From the NCBI GenBank assembly GCA_025809375.1, contig CP099514.1, positions 1,178,001-1,242,000 on the forward strand: DNA of 64,000 nt. The letters are read 5' to 3'. The notes under the pieces are model-generated. The model saw only the letters and a list, made by a program, of their open reading frames with translations. It did no database searches and had not been told where the DNA came from. The stretch is from Bacillus zhangzhouensis (GTDB taxonomy: Bacteria; Bacillota; Bacilli; Bacillales; Bacillaceae). This document shows positions 24,645 through 32,931 of this stretch, one piece after another (positions within the stretch are counted from its first letter, which is position 1; every line of letters begins with the position of its first letter). Made by a program: the position numbers and the translations under genes.

Positions 24645-25527
24645 AGGAGCAACGGCCGTTGCTGCATCTAAAAGTGGTGGATACTTTGTTGCTGTAAAAC
24701 GTGAAGGTATTTTTCACTATAGTGTGGAGAGTGGATGGAAGCAGCTTTTTAAGCTCAAGCATAAAATTCATGCCATCAGCTATATTGGCCCTTATTTATT
24801 CGGTGTTGGTGAAAATGGCACAGTGATTAGATCAGGAGATGAAGGCAGTACATGGGCATTATCTTCATTCCCAACAAATGCAGTTGTTTGGTCTATTACA
24901 GGACGCAAAGATGGTTTTGTATGTGCACATGGAAAACATAGTATCTATGTGTCAAATGATTTCGGGATTTCCTGGGAAATTATGAAGCCATTTGCTCATG
25001 TGAATCATCCGCCGGTCATTCGTTCTTTATGTGTTGCAGGTGATCACCTTTATATTGGAACACAGATTCATGAGGTTCACGGAGGAATATGGGTGTATGA
25101 CTTGCAGAGTGAACAGATTTTTCTTTTAAACAGAGAGGAGCACCGAATGACAGCTTCTATGCTGCTCTGTCATGAACATCTTCTTGTTTGTGCATTAGGT
25201 TCAAAAAAAGGCAAAAAAGGATCTGTTCAAATTTTAGATTTACATACAAATATTCTGCATGATATTCAATCACAGGGGTTTGCTAGAGAAGAATCATTTT
25301 TGGATGTATCAGAGGATCATGGCATTGTGTATGTGACCACATCACAAGACGAACACGGATTTTCAAAAGTATATCAACTTGATATTGAGCAAAAAGAACT
25401 CAAATGGTTTGATACGATCAAAGGACACGGTTTTCGTGTAGCCAATCAAAACGAAAACTTTTTCTGTGCGGGTTTATATGAAAGTAAGTTTGTCAGGCCA
25501 TATGAGGAGCCTGCATTGATTCATTGA
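24634..25527 (+). CDS. ykuO: Beta-propeller-like protein YkuO
   Basis: 297 aa with repeated BNR/sortilin-type motifs (SGDEGSTW, SNDFGISWE), suggesting a beta-propeller. The function is unknown; it lies between two flavodoxins in a Fur-controlled operon, so a role in iron limitation is inferred. No signal peptide is seen. The ATG at 24634 lies inside the end of ykuN, implying translational coupling. Confidence 0.87.
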   Translation: MFHKGATAVAASKSGGYFVAVKREGIFHYSVESGWKQLFKLKHKIHAISYIGPYLFGVGENGTVIRSGDEGSTWALSSFPTNAVVWSITGRKDGFVCAHGKHSIYVSNDFGISWEIMKPFAHVNHPPVIRSLCVAGDHLYIGTQIHEVHGGIWVYDLQSEQIFLLNREEHRMTASMLLCHEHLLVCALGSKKGKKGSVQILDLHTNILHDIQSQGFAREESFLDVSEDHGIVYVTTSQDEHGFSKVYQLDIEQKELKWFDTIKGHGFRVANQNENFFCAGLYESKFVRPYEEPALIH

Positions 25528-25543
25528 TAAGGAGGAAGAAAAA

Positions 25544-26002
25544 GTGACAGAAAAGGTTTTATTGGTGTATGCCACGATGTCTGGAAATACAGAAGCGATG
25601 GCAGATTTAATTGAAAAAGGTATAACGGAAGCAGGAGCCAGTGTGGACCGGCATGAAGCGATGGATATTGATGTCGAGCTGCTTAATGATTACTCGCACA
25701 TTATGTTAGGTGCGTATACATGGGGAGATGGCGATCTTCCGGATGATTTTATTGATTTATATGAAGAAATGGAAAAGCTTGATTTAACGGGAAAAGCATT
25801 TGCAGTATTCGGTTCTGGTGATACATCTTACGAACATTTTTGCGGAGCTGTTGACCTAATTGAAGAAAAAGTGAAGGAGCTTGGTGGTGACATTGTCCTG
25901 CCATCAGTTAAGATTGAGCTGAATCCAGAAGGAGAGGAAGAGGACGAATTGATCTCTTTTGGCAGACAATTTGTTCAGCTTCACCAGCAAGAAGCGGGAT
26001 AA
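25544..26002 (+). CDS. ykuP: Flavodoxin YkuP
   Basis: 152-aa second flavodoxin of the operon, with the same landmarks as YkuN: ATMSGNTEAM phosphate loop, YTWGDGDLPDD and SGDTSYEHFCGA. It is more acidic than YkuN (EGEEEDE near the C-terminus). GTG 25544 follows AAGGAGG. Confidence 0.92.
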   Translation: MTEKVLLVYATMSGNTEAMADLIEKGITEAGASVDRHEAMDIDVELLNDYSHIMLGAYTWGDGDLPDDFIDLYEEMEKLDLTGKAFAVFGSGDTSYEHFCGAVDLIEEKVKELGGDIVLPSVKIELNPEGEEEDELISFGRQFVQLHQQEAG

Positions 26003-26020
26003 ACGGTCCCGCTTGTTTTT
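25991..26020 (+). terminator. Terminator of ykuNOP
   Basis: AAGCGGGA / TCCCGCTT followed by GTTTTTATTTT; it overlaps the ykuP stop. Confidence 0.8.
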
Positions 26021-26112
26021 ATTTTCCATTGCGGCGATGACTCTTTCACTTGTCATTAAAACACTCCTTTGGTACAGTAATGAAGTATAAATTAAGAGGA
26101 GGACATACATAC

Positions 26113-26823
26113 ATGAAACAAATGGACGCTAATGAAATTATTTCATTTATTCAAAATAGTACAAAATCAACACCTGTCAAAGTCTATATCAAAGGTGACT
26201 TAGAAGGAATTGAGTTTGGTGAACATGCAAAAACATTCATCACAGGAAACACTGGAGTTGTTTTCGGTGAGTGGAGCGAAATTCAAGAAGCGCTAGCATC
26301 TAACAAAGACAAAATTGAAGATGTTGTCGTGGAAAATGACCGCCGCAACTCTGCAATTCCGATGTTAGATTTGAAAAACATTAAAGCCCGTATTGAACCA
26401 GGGGCAATCATTCGTGACCAAGTTGAAATCGGTGATAATGCAGTCATTATGATGGGTGCTTCTATTAATATCGGTTCTGTGATCGGCGAAGGTACGATGA
26501 TTGACATGAACGTGGTGCTTGGCGGCCGTGCGACAGTAGGTAAGAACTGTCATATCGGTGCTGGATCTGTTCTTGCAGGTGTCATTGAGCCGCCGTCTGC
26601 TAAACCAGTTGTTGTAGAAGATGACGTTGTCATCGGTGCGAACGCGGTTGTTTTAGAAGGTGTGACAATAGGTAAAGGTGCAGTAGTAGCTGCCGGTGCG
26701 ATCGTTGTGAACGATGTAGAGCCTTACACAGTTGTAGCAGGTACACCTGCTAAGAAAATCAAAGACATCGATGAGAAAACAAAAGGTAAGACTGAAATCA
26801 AACAAGAACTGCGTCAGCTTTAA
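26113..26823 (+). CDS. dapH: Tetrahydrodipicolinate N-acetyltransferase DapH
   Basis: 236-aa left-handed beta-helix acetyltransferase; it acetylates tetrahydrodipicolinate in the acetylated DAP/lysine pathway. The C-terminal half shows hexapeptide repeats ([41 protein letters not shown]) and a GTPAKK end motif. ATG 26113 follows GAGGAGGACATAC; the length equals the B. subtilis protein. Confidence 0.93.
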   Translation: MKQMDANEIISFIQNSTKSTPVKVYIKGDLEGIEFGEHAKTFITGNTGVVFGEWSEIQEALASNKDKIEDVVVENDRRNSAIPMLDLKNIKARIEPGAIIRDQVEIGDNAVIMMGASINIGSVIGEGTMIDMNVVLGGRATVGKNCHIGAGSVLAGVIEPPSAKPVVVEDDVVIGANAVVLEGVTIGKGAVVAAGAIVVNDVEPYTVVAGTPAKKIKDIDEKTKGKTEIKQELRQL

Positions 26824-26849
26824 TTCATATAATTCGCAGCTGAAGACAA

Positions 26850-26874
26850 AGACGTGGATGAGATATCCACGTCT
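26850..26874 (+). other. Hairpin between dapH and dapL
   Basis: AGACGTGGAT / ATCCACGTCT with a 5-nt spacer and no long T-run; it may be an RNA-processing or partial termination site within the operon. Confidence 0.45.
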
Positions 26875-26905
26875 TATTCGTATAGAAGAAAGGAAGCGAG
26901 TTTAT

Positions 26906-28036
26906 TTGTTAAATCTTGAGCAATTAATATCCATTCGAAGAGATTTACACCAAATCCCTGAGCTTGGTTTCCAAGAATTTAAAACACAAGCGTATCTCAT
27001 TCAGCATCTTGGTGCCTATTCAAAAGATCGAGTTGAAATTGAAACGTGGAGAACTGGCCTTTTTGTAAAAGTGAAAGGGACAAATCCAACGCGCGTATTT
27101 GCTTATCGTGCAGATATGGACGGCCTGTCTATACCCGAGGAAACAGGGTATCCATTTGAATCTCTGCATGAAGGGAAGATGCATGCATGTGGACATGACC
27201 TTCATATGACCATTGCACTTGGTATCATTGATCATTTCGTTCATGAACCGATCAGAGAAGATGTATTATTTATCTTCCAGCCGGCAGAAGAAGGTCCAGG
27301 CGGTGCCGAACCAATGCTTGCAAGTGATGTTTTAAAAAAATGGACGCCAGACTTTATTACAGCGCTGCATATCGCACCTGAATATCCTGTTGGAACAATC
27401 GCTACAAAGCCTGGGCTTTTATTTGCCAATACGAGTGAGCTTGTGATTGAGCTTGAAGGAAAAGGCGGACACGCTGCATATCCTCATTTAGCAAATGATA
27501 TGGTTGTTGCTGCAAGTGCACTTGTAGGTCAGCTGCAATCGGTCATTTCACGTAATGTCGATCCCCTTGATAGTGCAGTCATTACAGTCGGCACGATTAC
27601 CGGCGGAACAGCTCAAAATATTATTGCGCAGCATGCAAAGCTTGACGGTACCATTCGCACGCTTTCGCCAGAGTCTATGGACAAGGTGAGAAAGCGAATT
27701 GAAGCACTGGCAAAAGGGATTGAAATTGGCTACGAATGCAAGGCAACCGTTCAATACCCTTCATCTTATTACGAAGTGGACAATTCAAAGGATTTGACAG
27801 AGGAATTTATGTCATATGTTGCCGAAGAAGGGCTTGCGAATGTGATTGAATGCAGAGAAGCCATGACAGGAGAAGATTTTGGCTACATGCTGAAAAAATA
27901 TCCCGGCTTCATGTTTTGGTTAGGTGTCAATTCAGAATACGGCCTGCACCATGCAAAGCTTCAGCCTGATGAAAACGCGATTGAAATAGCTGTGAATGTC
28001 ATGACTGCTTATTTTAAAAAGCAAGCTGGTGAATGA
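26906..28036 (+). CDS. dapL: N-acetyldiaminopimelate deacetylase DapL (YkuR)
   Basis: 376-aa M20-family metallopeptidase-like deacetylase; it removes acetyl from N-acetyl-L,L-DAP after PatA has acted. Metal-site motifs [17 protein letters not shown] and PAEEGPGGA are present, with EDFGYML further on. TTG 26906 gives the expected length, after AGGAAGCGAG; there is no ATG in a better place. It follows dapH by 82 bp. Confidence 0.9.
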   Translation: MLNLEQLISIRRDLHQIPELGFQEFKTQAYLIQHLGAYSKDRVEIETWRTGLFVKVKGTNPTRVFAYRADMDGLSIPEETGYPFESLHEGKMHACGHDLHMTIALGIIDHFVHEPIREDVLFIFQPAEEGPGGAEPMLASDVLKKWTPDFITALHIAPEYPVGTIATKPGLLFANTSELVIELEGKGGHAAYPHLANDMVVAASALVGQLQSVISRNVDPLDSAVITVGTITGGTAQNIIAQHAKLDGTIRTLSPESMDKVRKRIEALAKGIEIGYECKATVQYPSSYYEVDNSKDLTEEFMSYVAEEGLANVIECREAMTGEDFGYMLKKYPGFMFWLGVNSEYGLHHAKLQPDENAIEIAVNVMTAYFKKQAGE

Positions 28037-28048
28037 ATAATCGAGCTG

Positions 28049-28075
28049 CCTCCTGTACACCTTATGAACAGGAGG
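28049..28075 (+). promoter_or_regulatory. Hairpin covering the ykuS ribosome site
   Basis: CCTCCTGT (28049-28056) pairs perfectly with ACAGGAGG (28068-28075), which is the ykuS Shine-Dalgarno sequence. No T-run follows. Confidence 0.6.
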
Positions 28076-28086
28076 TGTTCTTGATT

Positions 28087-28329
28087 ATGACAAGAATTGG
28101 TGTAGAACCATCTTTATCCGATGTAGAAGAACTATTAAAGCAAAAAGGGTATGATGTTGTACGTATTCAAAATGAACAGCAAATGGATCAATGTGACTGT
28201 TATGTAGTCACAGGACTAGATTCAAATGTTCTTGGCATTTCAGACACAACAACAAAGGCATCTGTTATTACAGCATCAGGGATGACGGCTGATGAAATTT
28301 GCCAAGAAGTAGAACAGCGTGTTCAATAA
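28087..28329 (+). CDS. ykuS: Small conserved protein YkuS (UPF0180)
   Basis: 80-aa protein of the YkuS/UPF0180 family, function unknown. Landmarks are ARIGVE-like MTRIGVEPSLSDVEELL and the CDCYVVTGLDSN segment. ATG 28087 follows AGGAGGTG; TTG 28081 is an alternative start. Its terminator is split by an insertion sequence. Confidence 0.87.
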   Translation: MTRIGVEPSLSDVEELLKQKGYDVVRIQNEQQMDQCDCYVVTGLDSNVLGISDTTTKASVITASGMTADEICQEVEQRVQ

Positions 28330-28335
28330 AACAAG

Positions 28336-28347
28336 AAAAAGAACCGG
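28336..28347 (+). terminator. Left half of the split ykuS terminator
   Basis: AAAAAGAACCGG. Its partner CCGGTTCTTTTT is at 29653-29664, on the other side of the IS element. Confidence 0.8.
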
Positions 28348-28441
28348 TAGATGATGTAGACTAACCTAGTCAAATGGGACATAAAAAAACACCCTTCAAG
28401 TGATACACTTAAACGAAGTGATAATTTGGAGGGTATTTTTT

Positions 28442-28759
28442 ATGAAAAAAAACAGATATTCAGCTGAAATAAAATGGGCGGTTGTGAAAGATAAATTAAG
28501 CGGGCAGTTTACCAATCAACAAATTATGGATAAATATCATATAAAGAATGTATCTCAGATTAAAACATGGATGAAGTGGTATCGAGAAAATCAGTTACAT
28601 CGATTCGATCAGCCAATTGGAAAACAATATAGCTTCGGGCATGGACCTGACAATGTATCCAAAGAGGAAAAAGTAAATAGGCAGATTGAACACCTTAAGA
28701 TGGAGAATGAAATTCTAAAAAAGTATTTGGAGATCGTAGAGGAGTTGAAAAAAGAGTAG
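28442..28759 (+). CDS. IS3-family transposase OrfA
   Basis: 105-aa protein with a helix-turn-helix (FTNQQIMDKYHIKNVSQIKTW, recognition part) and a C-terminal leucine-rich coiled coil (HLKMENEILKKYLEIVEELKK). It binds the terminal repeats. It ends at TAG 28757, just after a run of six A and a G (28748-28754), the classic -1 frameshift window for making the OrfAB fusion. Confidence 0.9.
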   Translation: MKKNRYSAEIKWAVVKDKLSGQFTNQQIMDKYHIKNVSQIKTWMKWYRENQLHRFDQPIGKQYSFGHGPDNVSKEEKVNRQIEHLKMENEILKKYLEIVEELKKE

Positions 28760-28761
28760 CC

Positions 28762-29604
28762 TTGAATTTGGTCGAGAAATTACGGAAGAACTATACAGTA
28801 ACATCTGTCCTAAGTATTTTGCAGATCGCCAGATCGACCTATTATCGCTGGGTATCCGAAGGAATACGTGAAAAATCACAAGTGGAGAAGGCTGTTATTT
28901 CCTTATGTACCGAAACGTCGTTCCGGTACGGCCACCGTAAGATCCGAAAGCTACTTCAGCGCCAATATGATATCAAACGAAACCGAAATACTGTACAGCG
29001 CATCATGCAAAAACACCATCTTCAATGTCGTGTGAAGCGTAAAAGGAAATGGAAATCACAAGGGGAATCTGTCATCATTGCCCCAAATAGATTAAATCGG
29101 AACTTCACCGCAATACACCCGAATTTAAAATGGGTAACCGATATTACTTATATTCAGTATGGACCGAGAACGCTCTACCTTTCGACCATGATGGATTTAT
29201 ACAACAACGAAGTTGTTGCCTATACCCTAGATGATCACCAACAGACATCACTCATATTGGACACATTGAGGGCAGCTTTAGAGAAAAGGAATTCACCTAA
29301 AGGTGTACTTGTGCATTCAGATCAAGGAAGTGTATACAGTTCGTATGCATATCAAAAAGAGCTAGGGGTAAGGAACCTCACAAGCAGTATGTCTAGACGA
29401 GGCAACTGTTGGGATAACGCAGTGATTGAATCATTCCATTCTAGCTTAAAATCAGAGGAATTTATGTTTACAAAGTTCAATTCTATATCAGAAAAAGATG
29501 TCAGACAACGAATCGACCATTACATCAAGTATTATAATGAAGAGCGTATTCAAGAAAAATTAGGCTACCACGCACCAAAAACATTTAGTAGCATGTCAGC
29601 CTAA
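28762..29604 (+). CDS. IS3-family transposase OrfB (DDE integrase core)
   Basis: 280 aa in the -1 frame relative to OrfA, with an HTH_21-like region and an rve integrase core (DDE). Catalytic residues lie in WVTDITY, HSDQGSVYSS and NAVIESFHSSLKSE, all intact. A TTG at 28762 is a possible start, but expression as an OrfAB fusion by -1 slippage on AAAAAAG is more likely: the fused frame reads ...KK-RVALNLVEK. Confidence 0.9.
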   Translation: MNLVEKLRKNYTVTSVLSILQIARSTYYRWVSEGIREKSQVEKAVISLCTETSFRYGHRKIRKLLQRQYDIKRNRNTVQRIMQKHHLQCRVKRKRKWKSQGESVIIAPNRLNRNFTAIHPNLKWVTDITYIQYGPRTLYLSTMMDLYNNEVVAYTLDDHQQTSLILDTLRAALEKRNSPKGVLVHSDQGSVYSSYAYQKELGVRNLTSSMSRRGNCWDNAVIESFHSSLKSEEFMFTKFNSISEKDVRQRIDHYIKYYNEERIQEKLGYHAPKTFSSMSA

Positions 29605-29652
29605 TAAGGGTGTTTTATTCGTGTCTCATTCTCCTATGTCAGTCTAATGATC

Positions 29653-29664
29653 CCGGTTCTTTTT
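29653..29664 (+). terminator. Right half of the split ykuS terminator
   Basis: CCGGTTCTTTTT; with 28336-28347 it would form the original stem. The T-run now follows the IS. Confidence 0.8.
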
Positions 29665-30282
29665 GCTCTTTTTCTATATCGGGTACTTCTTTCATGTTTT
29701 TGCCCAAGATTCGTTCTACCCGCCATGCTCTACTGTTTCGGTTTTCGCTATGATGTTCAGCACAAGAGAAGGGGAACCGAACGCCTCCACGCCGCTTGAG
29801 GACCTTCTCATTTGAGGAGTTTCCTCCCATACCTCATCACAGGCAGCTTGGAGGGCTGTGATCATCTGATCTACATTTTCATCCGGAGATCAACGAGTGT
29901 CTGCATCATCCCTCTTGAATGATTGCTTACATTCAGTATACTGCGATTTGAAATGAAATGAAGGGTGCCGTCAAAATTTCGAAGCTGCGTAGTTCTTAGT
30001 CCAATTTGTTCAACAATCCCAGAAATCGGTCGGATTATAATGAAATAAATCGAGGATCATCACAACTAGAATAAAAATCAATAAGTAGGCGAAAATATTT
30101 AACGTCAGACTTTGCCGTGTCTGAGCTCTTAATAAAGAGACTCCATGCTTTTCAGCGAATGTTGAATAGGCGCGTTTAATCATCGCGTTTTCTATGGCTC
30201 TGACGATAATGTAAATGGTTAGCAAAATCATACTTCTATTCAAGATAATAGAAATCCAATCTACTTGTTGAAATGCTCTCAT
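29665..30282 (-). pseudogene. ykuT: Decayed mechanosensitive channel gene ykuT
   Basis: An MscS-type gene on the minus strand in at least three pieces. The ATG at 30282 opens about 90 codons with two hydrophobic helices. The pore helix and following beta-domain start are deleted around 30010-30020, where the frame jumps to [21 protein letters not shown] second lesion near 29885 shifts to [18 protein letters not shown], and a third near 29724 to VERILGKNMKEVPD. B. subtilis YkuT is about 267 aa with the pore region intact. Loss of the pore makes the product non-functional. Confidence 0.82.
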
Positions 30283-30418
30283 AATCTTCTAAATCATTCT
30301 ATGTATACGCTAAAAGAGAAGCTAATCATTTGTTCCCTTATGCAAGTCATGTTAAACTTTTGATAGGTGGACCAGGAAATGGTGACAAAACGTTAATTAA
30401 ATTTATTATTAATTAATA

Positions 30419-30455
30419 TTGACTAAAAATCGCATAAGTATTATAATTATAATTG
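30419..30455 (+). promoter_or_regulatory. ykuU promoter with PerR-like box
   Basis: TTGACT (30419-30424), 17 nt, TATAAT (30442-30447). TTATAATTATAATTG (30441-30455) matches the PerR consensus TTATAATNATTATAA at 12 of 15 positions and overlaps the -10. Confidence 0.55.
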
Positions 30456-30469
30456 TGAAGTTGTTAACT

Positions 30470-30500
30470 AAATGAGAATTTTAAGTTTTGATTCTCATTT
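30470..30500 (+). other. Inverted repeat in the ykuU leader
   Basis: AAATGAGAAT / ATTCTCATTT, perfect 10-bp arms with an 11-nt gap, about 15 nt after the expected start point. It is either an RNA stem in the roughly 100-nt leader or an operator. Confidence 0.5.
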
Positions 30501-30554
30501 TATATACAGCTATGAAGTCTGTATAAAGATATTATTTTTTGGAGGGATTTACAT

Positions 30555-31097
30555 ATGGCAGAGCGTTTTGTAGGAAAACAAGCTCCACGTTTTGAAATGG
30601 AAGCAGTACTTGCTAACAAGGAATTTGGGAAAGTAAGTTTAGAGGAAAACATGAAGAATGACAAATGGACCGTCCTTTTCTTCTATCCAATGGATTTCAC
30701 ATTTGTTTGTCCAACTGAAATTACAGCAATGAGCGATCGTTATGATGAGTTCGAGGATTTAGATGCAGAAATCATTGGTGTGTCTACTGATACAATCCAC
30801 ACGCATCTTGCTTGGATCAATACAGACCGTAAAGACAACGGTCTTGGTGAATTAAAATACCCATTAGCTGCTGATACTAACCACACAGTATCTAGAGAAT
30901 ACGGCGTTTTAATTGAAGAAGAAGGAATTGCTCTTCGCGGTTTATTCATTATTAACCCAGAAGGCGAACTTCAATACCAAACAGTATTCCACAACAATAT
31001 CGGTCGTGATGTAGATGAGACATTACGTGTTCTTCAAGCATTACAAACTGGCGGACTTTGCCCAGCGAACTGGAAACCTGGTCAAAAAACACTTTAA
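30555..31097 (+). CDS. ykuU: 2-Cys peroxiredoxin YkuU
   Basis: 180-aa AhpC-type peroxiredoxin that reduces peroxides. The peroxidatic cysteine is C52 in DFTFVCPTE and the resolving cysteine C169 in GGLCPANW. ATG 30555 follows GGAGGG. Its high codon regularity suggests strong expression. ykuV, a thiol-disulfide protein, lies downstream, but a repeat element and two hairpins separate them. Confidence 0.92.
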   Translation: MAERFVGKQAPRFEMEAVLANKEFGKVSLEENMKNDKWTVLFFYPMDFTFVCPTEITAMSDRYDEFEDLDAEIIGVSTDTIHTHLAWINTDRKDNGLGELKYPLAADTNHTVSREYGVLIEEEGIALRGLFIINPEGELQYQTVFHNNIGRDVDETLRVLQALQTGGLCPANWKPGQKTL

Positions 31098-31124
31098 TTG
31101 ATAGCTGAAGAAACAAGAAGGTCT

Positions 31125-31145
31125 GGTCTAACTGATGTTAGACCT
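31125..31145 (+). repeat. Left flanking hairpin repeat of element C
   Basis: A 21-bp sequence (stem GGTCTAAC / GTTAGACC, loop TGAT) identical to 31324-31344. It follows ykuU and has no T-run here. Confidence 0.85.
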
Positions 31146-31321
31146 CAGGATTGTTGACAAAGGGCTAAAATGATGTATATTTTAGCCCTTTGTCTTCTTT
31201 TCAGCGTGATAGAAAACCTTTGCAATCTAGGAAGGACGAGCACTGGCGCGGAGCGAATTTGACATTCGTGAGCACCAGCGCAGAGGACTGACACCGAATG
31301 CGAGGGTTTGTCTACACGCTG
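31144..31321 (-). repeat. Dispersed structured repeat, copy C (inverted)
   Basis: Complement of copy A (1424-1590) with high similarity throughout, including the 3' stem with ATTTTAGCCCTTTGT and the closing pair CAGCGTG / CACGCTG. It lies between ykuU and ykuV and is bounded on both sides by the same 21-bp hairpin sequence. There is no reading frame of note. Confidence 0.88.
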
Positions 31322-31323
31322 GG

Positions 31324-31350
31324 GGTCTAACTGATGTTAGACCTTTTTGT
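31324..31350 (+). terminator. Terminator and right flanking repeat of element C
   Basis: The second copy of the 21-bp hairpin (31324-31344), here followed by TTTTTGTTT, so this copy can terminate transcription from ykuU. Confidence 0.8.
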
Positions 31351-31383
31351 TTCGACACATACAACGGATGGAGGCGCTTCATA

Positions 31384-31842
31384 ATGAAATTACGTCAACC
31401 AATGCCAGAACTAACTGGTGCAAAAGAATGGTTAAACGGAGAAGTAACAAAAGAAGATTTGATTGGTGACAAACCAACATTGATTCATTTCTGGTCAGTC
31501 AGCTGTCATCTTTGTAAAGAGGCAATGCCTCAAGTCAATCAATTCCGTGATGAATACAAAGATCAACTAAACGTTGTGGCAGTTCATATGCCTCGTTCAG
31601 AAGATGACCTAGATCTAGAAAAAATCAAAGAAGTTGCGAAAGAGCATGAAATCACGCAGCCAATCTTTGTGGACAGTGATCATCACTTAACAGAAGCCTT
31701 TGAAAACGAATATGTACCTGCATATTATGTATTTGATAAAACAGGTGCTTTGCGCCACTTCCAAGCTGGCGGAAGCGGAATGAAAATGCTTGAAAAACGT
31801 GTCAATCGGGTGCTTTCTGAGTCTGAAAAGGCTGCAGAATAA
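31384..31842 (+). CDS. ykuV: Thiol-disulfide oxidoreductase YkuV
   Basis: 152-aa thioredoxin-fold protein of the TlpA/ResA-like group but without a signal peptide, so cytoplasmic. Active site C41-HLC44 in WSVSCHLCKEAMP. B. subtilis YkuV is a characterised thiol-disulfide protein of unknown partner. ATG 31384 follows GGAGGCGC. A terminator follows at once. Confidence 0.9.
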   Translation: MKLRQPMPELTGAKEWLNGEVTKEDLIGDKPTLIHFWSVSCHLCKEAMPQVNQFRDEYKDQLNVVAVHMPRSEDDLDLEKIKEVAKEHEITQPIFVDSDHHLTEAFENEYVPAYYVFDKTGALRHFQAGGSGMKMLEKRVNRVLSESEKAAE

Positions 31843-31847
31843 ACTTC

Positions 31848-31870
31848 TCCCCCATAAAAGGGGGTTTTTT
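31848..31870 (+). terminator. Terminator of ykuV
   Basis: CCCCC / GGGGG stem with a short AT loop, then TTTTTT. Confidence 0.85.
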
Positions 31871-31875
31871 CATGG

Positions 31876-32311
31876 GCAAAAATAGGCGGCCTATTACACT
31901 AGACGGGTTTTATTTCTAAGAAAAGAGAAAATGAGGGAGTTTATTAAAAAATATCCCTGAAATAAAAAGGTATAACGACCTATTTACATTTTTATTTTGA
32001 AATAAAAATGTAAAGATTTTAACTTTTTACTATTCAGAACGTTTTTGCACAAAAGAAATTTCAGTTAGGTAAAAAACGATATAAATCAGGCAGTATAAGT
32101 GTTTATTCAATTTTTTTACAATTTTTTAAGGTTTATCAAAAGCCTATAGTGGCAATGAAATAGGTGTCGATTTTTTCTCTCTGGTAAAATTTTAGTTGAA
32201 AATACCTATCTGTTAGCAAACTGTAAAATGATAAAAAAATAGTTGATAAAATTAGTTTTGTAATCTAATATTTACTATAGAATATTTTTTATATGATGAG
32301 GGGGAAATCCA
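31876..32311. promoter_or_regulatory. AT-rich rok upstream region
   Basis: About 430 bp, very AT-rich with many A and T tracts and no gene. Such DNA is the preferred binding substrate of Rok, which is known to repress itself in B. subtilis. I cannot assign one promoter with confidence. Confidence 0.5.
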
Positions 32312-32884
32312 TTGTTTAATGAGAGGGAAGCGTTACGTTTACGATTGGAACAATTAAACGAGGCAGAAGTAAAGGTCATACGTGAATATCAAATTGAGCG
32401 AGATGCGATTTATGCAAAATTAAGAGAATTAGACCGTCAAGGAACAGGTCTAGTGTCAGATACAAAAAAAGAAGTACGTACAGAGAGAAAGACGGATTCA
32501 CTGCCTGTATTAGCTGAGCTTGCTGCGCAAGAAATGAGAAGCTACCAGCAGCCGGCACAACCACAATCATCATCTTTAGGAACAGGACAGGTAAACGGTG
32601 CACCTGTAGGTATTCCTGAAGGATCGACAAGACGCAGAAGAGGCACAGCTCGTCCTGGGTCTAAGGCAGCGAAACTTCGTGAAGCTGCGATTAAAACGTT
32701 AAAACGTCATAATGCAGCGATTAAAAGCTCAGAGCTTCAAAAAGAGATCGAAAAAGAGAGCGGTCTTGAAATCCCAAATATGACAACGTTTATGCAAAGC
32801 TTAATTAAAATGTATCCTGAAGTGAAGAAGCCTTATCGCGGACAGTATATTTTAGAAGGCGACATTCATACAGAAGACGAATAA
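32312..32884 (+). CDS. rok: Nucleoid-associated repressor Rok
   Basis: 190-aa DNA-binding protein that represses comK and silences AT-rich, often acquired, genes. The N-terminal coiled coil (residues 1-45) mediates self-association. A Gln/Ser-rich linker leads to a basic segment (TRRRRGTARPG) and a winged-helix-like C-terminal domain (AAIKTLKRHN ... YRGQYILEGD). Start is TTG 32312 after GAGGGGGA. Sequence and position match B. subtilis. Confidence 0.95.
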   Translation: MFNEREALRLRLEQLNEAEVKVIREYQIERDAIYAKLRELDRQGTGLVSDTKKEVRTERKTDSLPVLAELAAQEMRSYQQPAQPQSSSLGTGQVNGAPVGIPEGSTRRRRGTARPGSKAAKLREAAIKTLKRHNAAIKSSELQKEIEKESGLEIPNMTTFMQSLIKMYPEVKKPYRGQYILEGDIHTEDE

Positions 32885-32885
32885 A

Positions 32886-32921
32886 TAAAAAACTGCTGGC
32901 TTTTACGCCCAGCAGTTTTTT
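32886..32921. terminator. Bidirectional terminator, rok and yknT
   Basis: AAAAAACTGCTGG / CCAGCAGTTTTTT with an 8-nt loop between convergent genes. Confidence 0.9.
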
Positions 32922-32931
32922 ATTTCGAGAA

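Larger units (their letters stand above)
28354..29649 (+). mobile_element. IS3-family (IS150-like) insertion sequence
   Basis: Element 28357-29646 (1290 bp), flanked by a 3-bp direct repeat ATG (28354-28356, 29647-29649). The terminal inverted repeats are about 40 bp: the left begins TAGACTAACCTAG and the inverted right end TAGACTGACATAG, and both continue to AAACACCCTT. It has two overlapping-phase frames as in IS3 elements. Both frames are intact, so the copy looks recent and possibly active. Confidence 0.92.
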
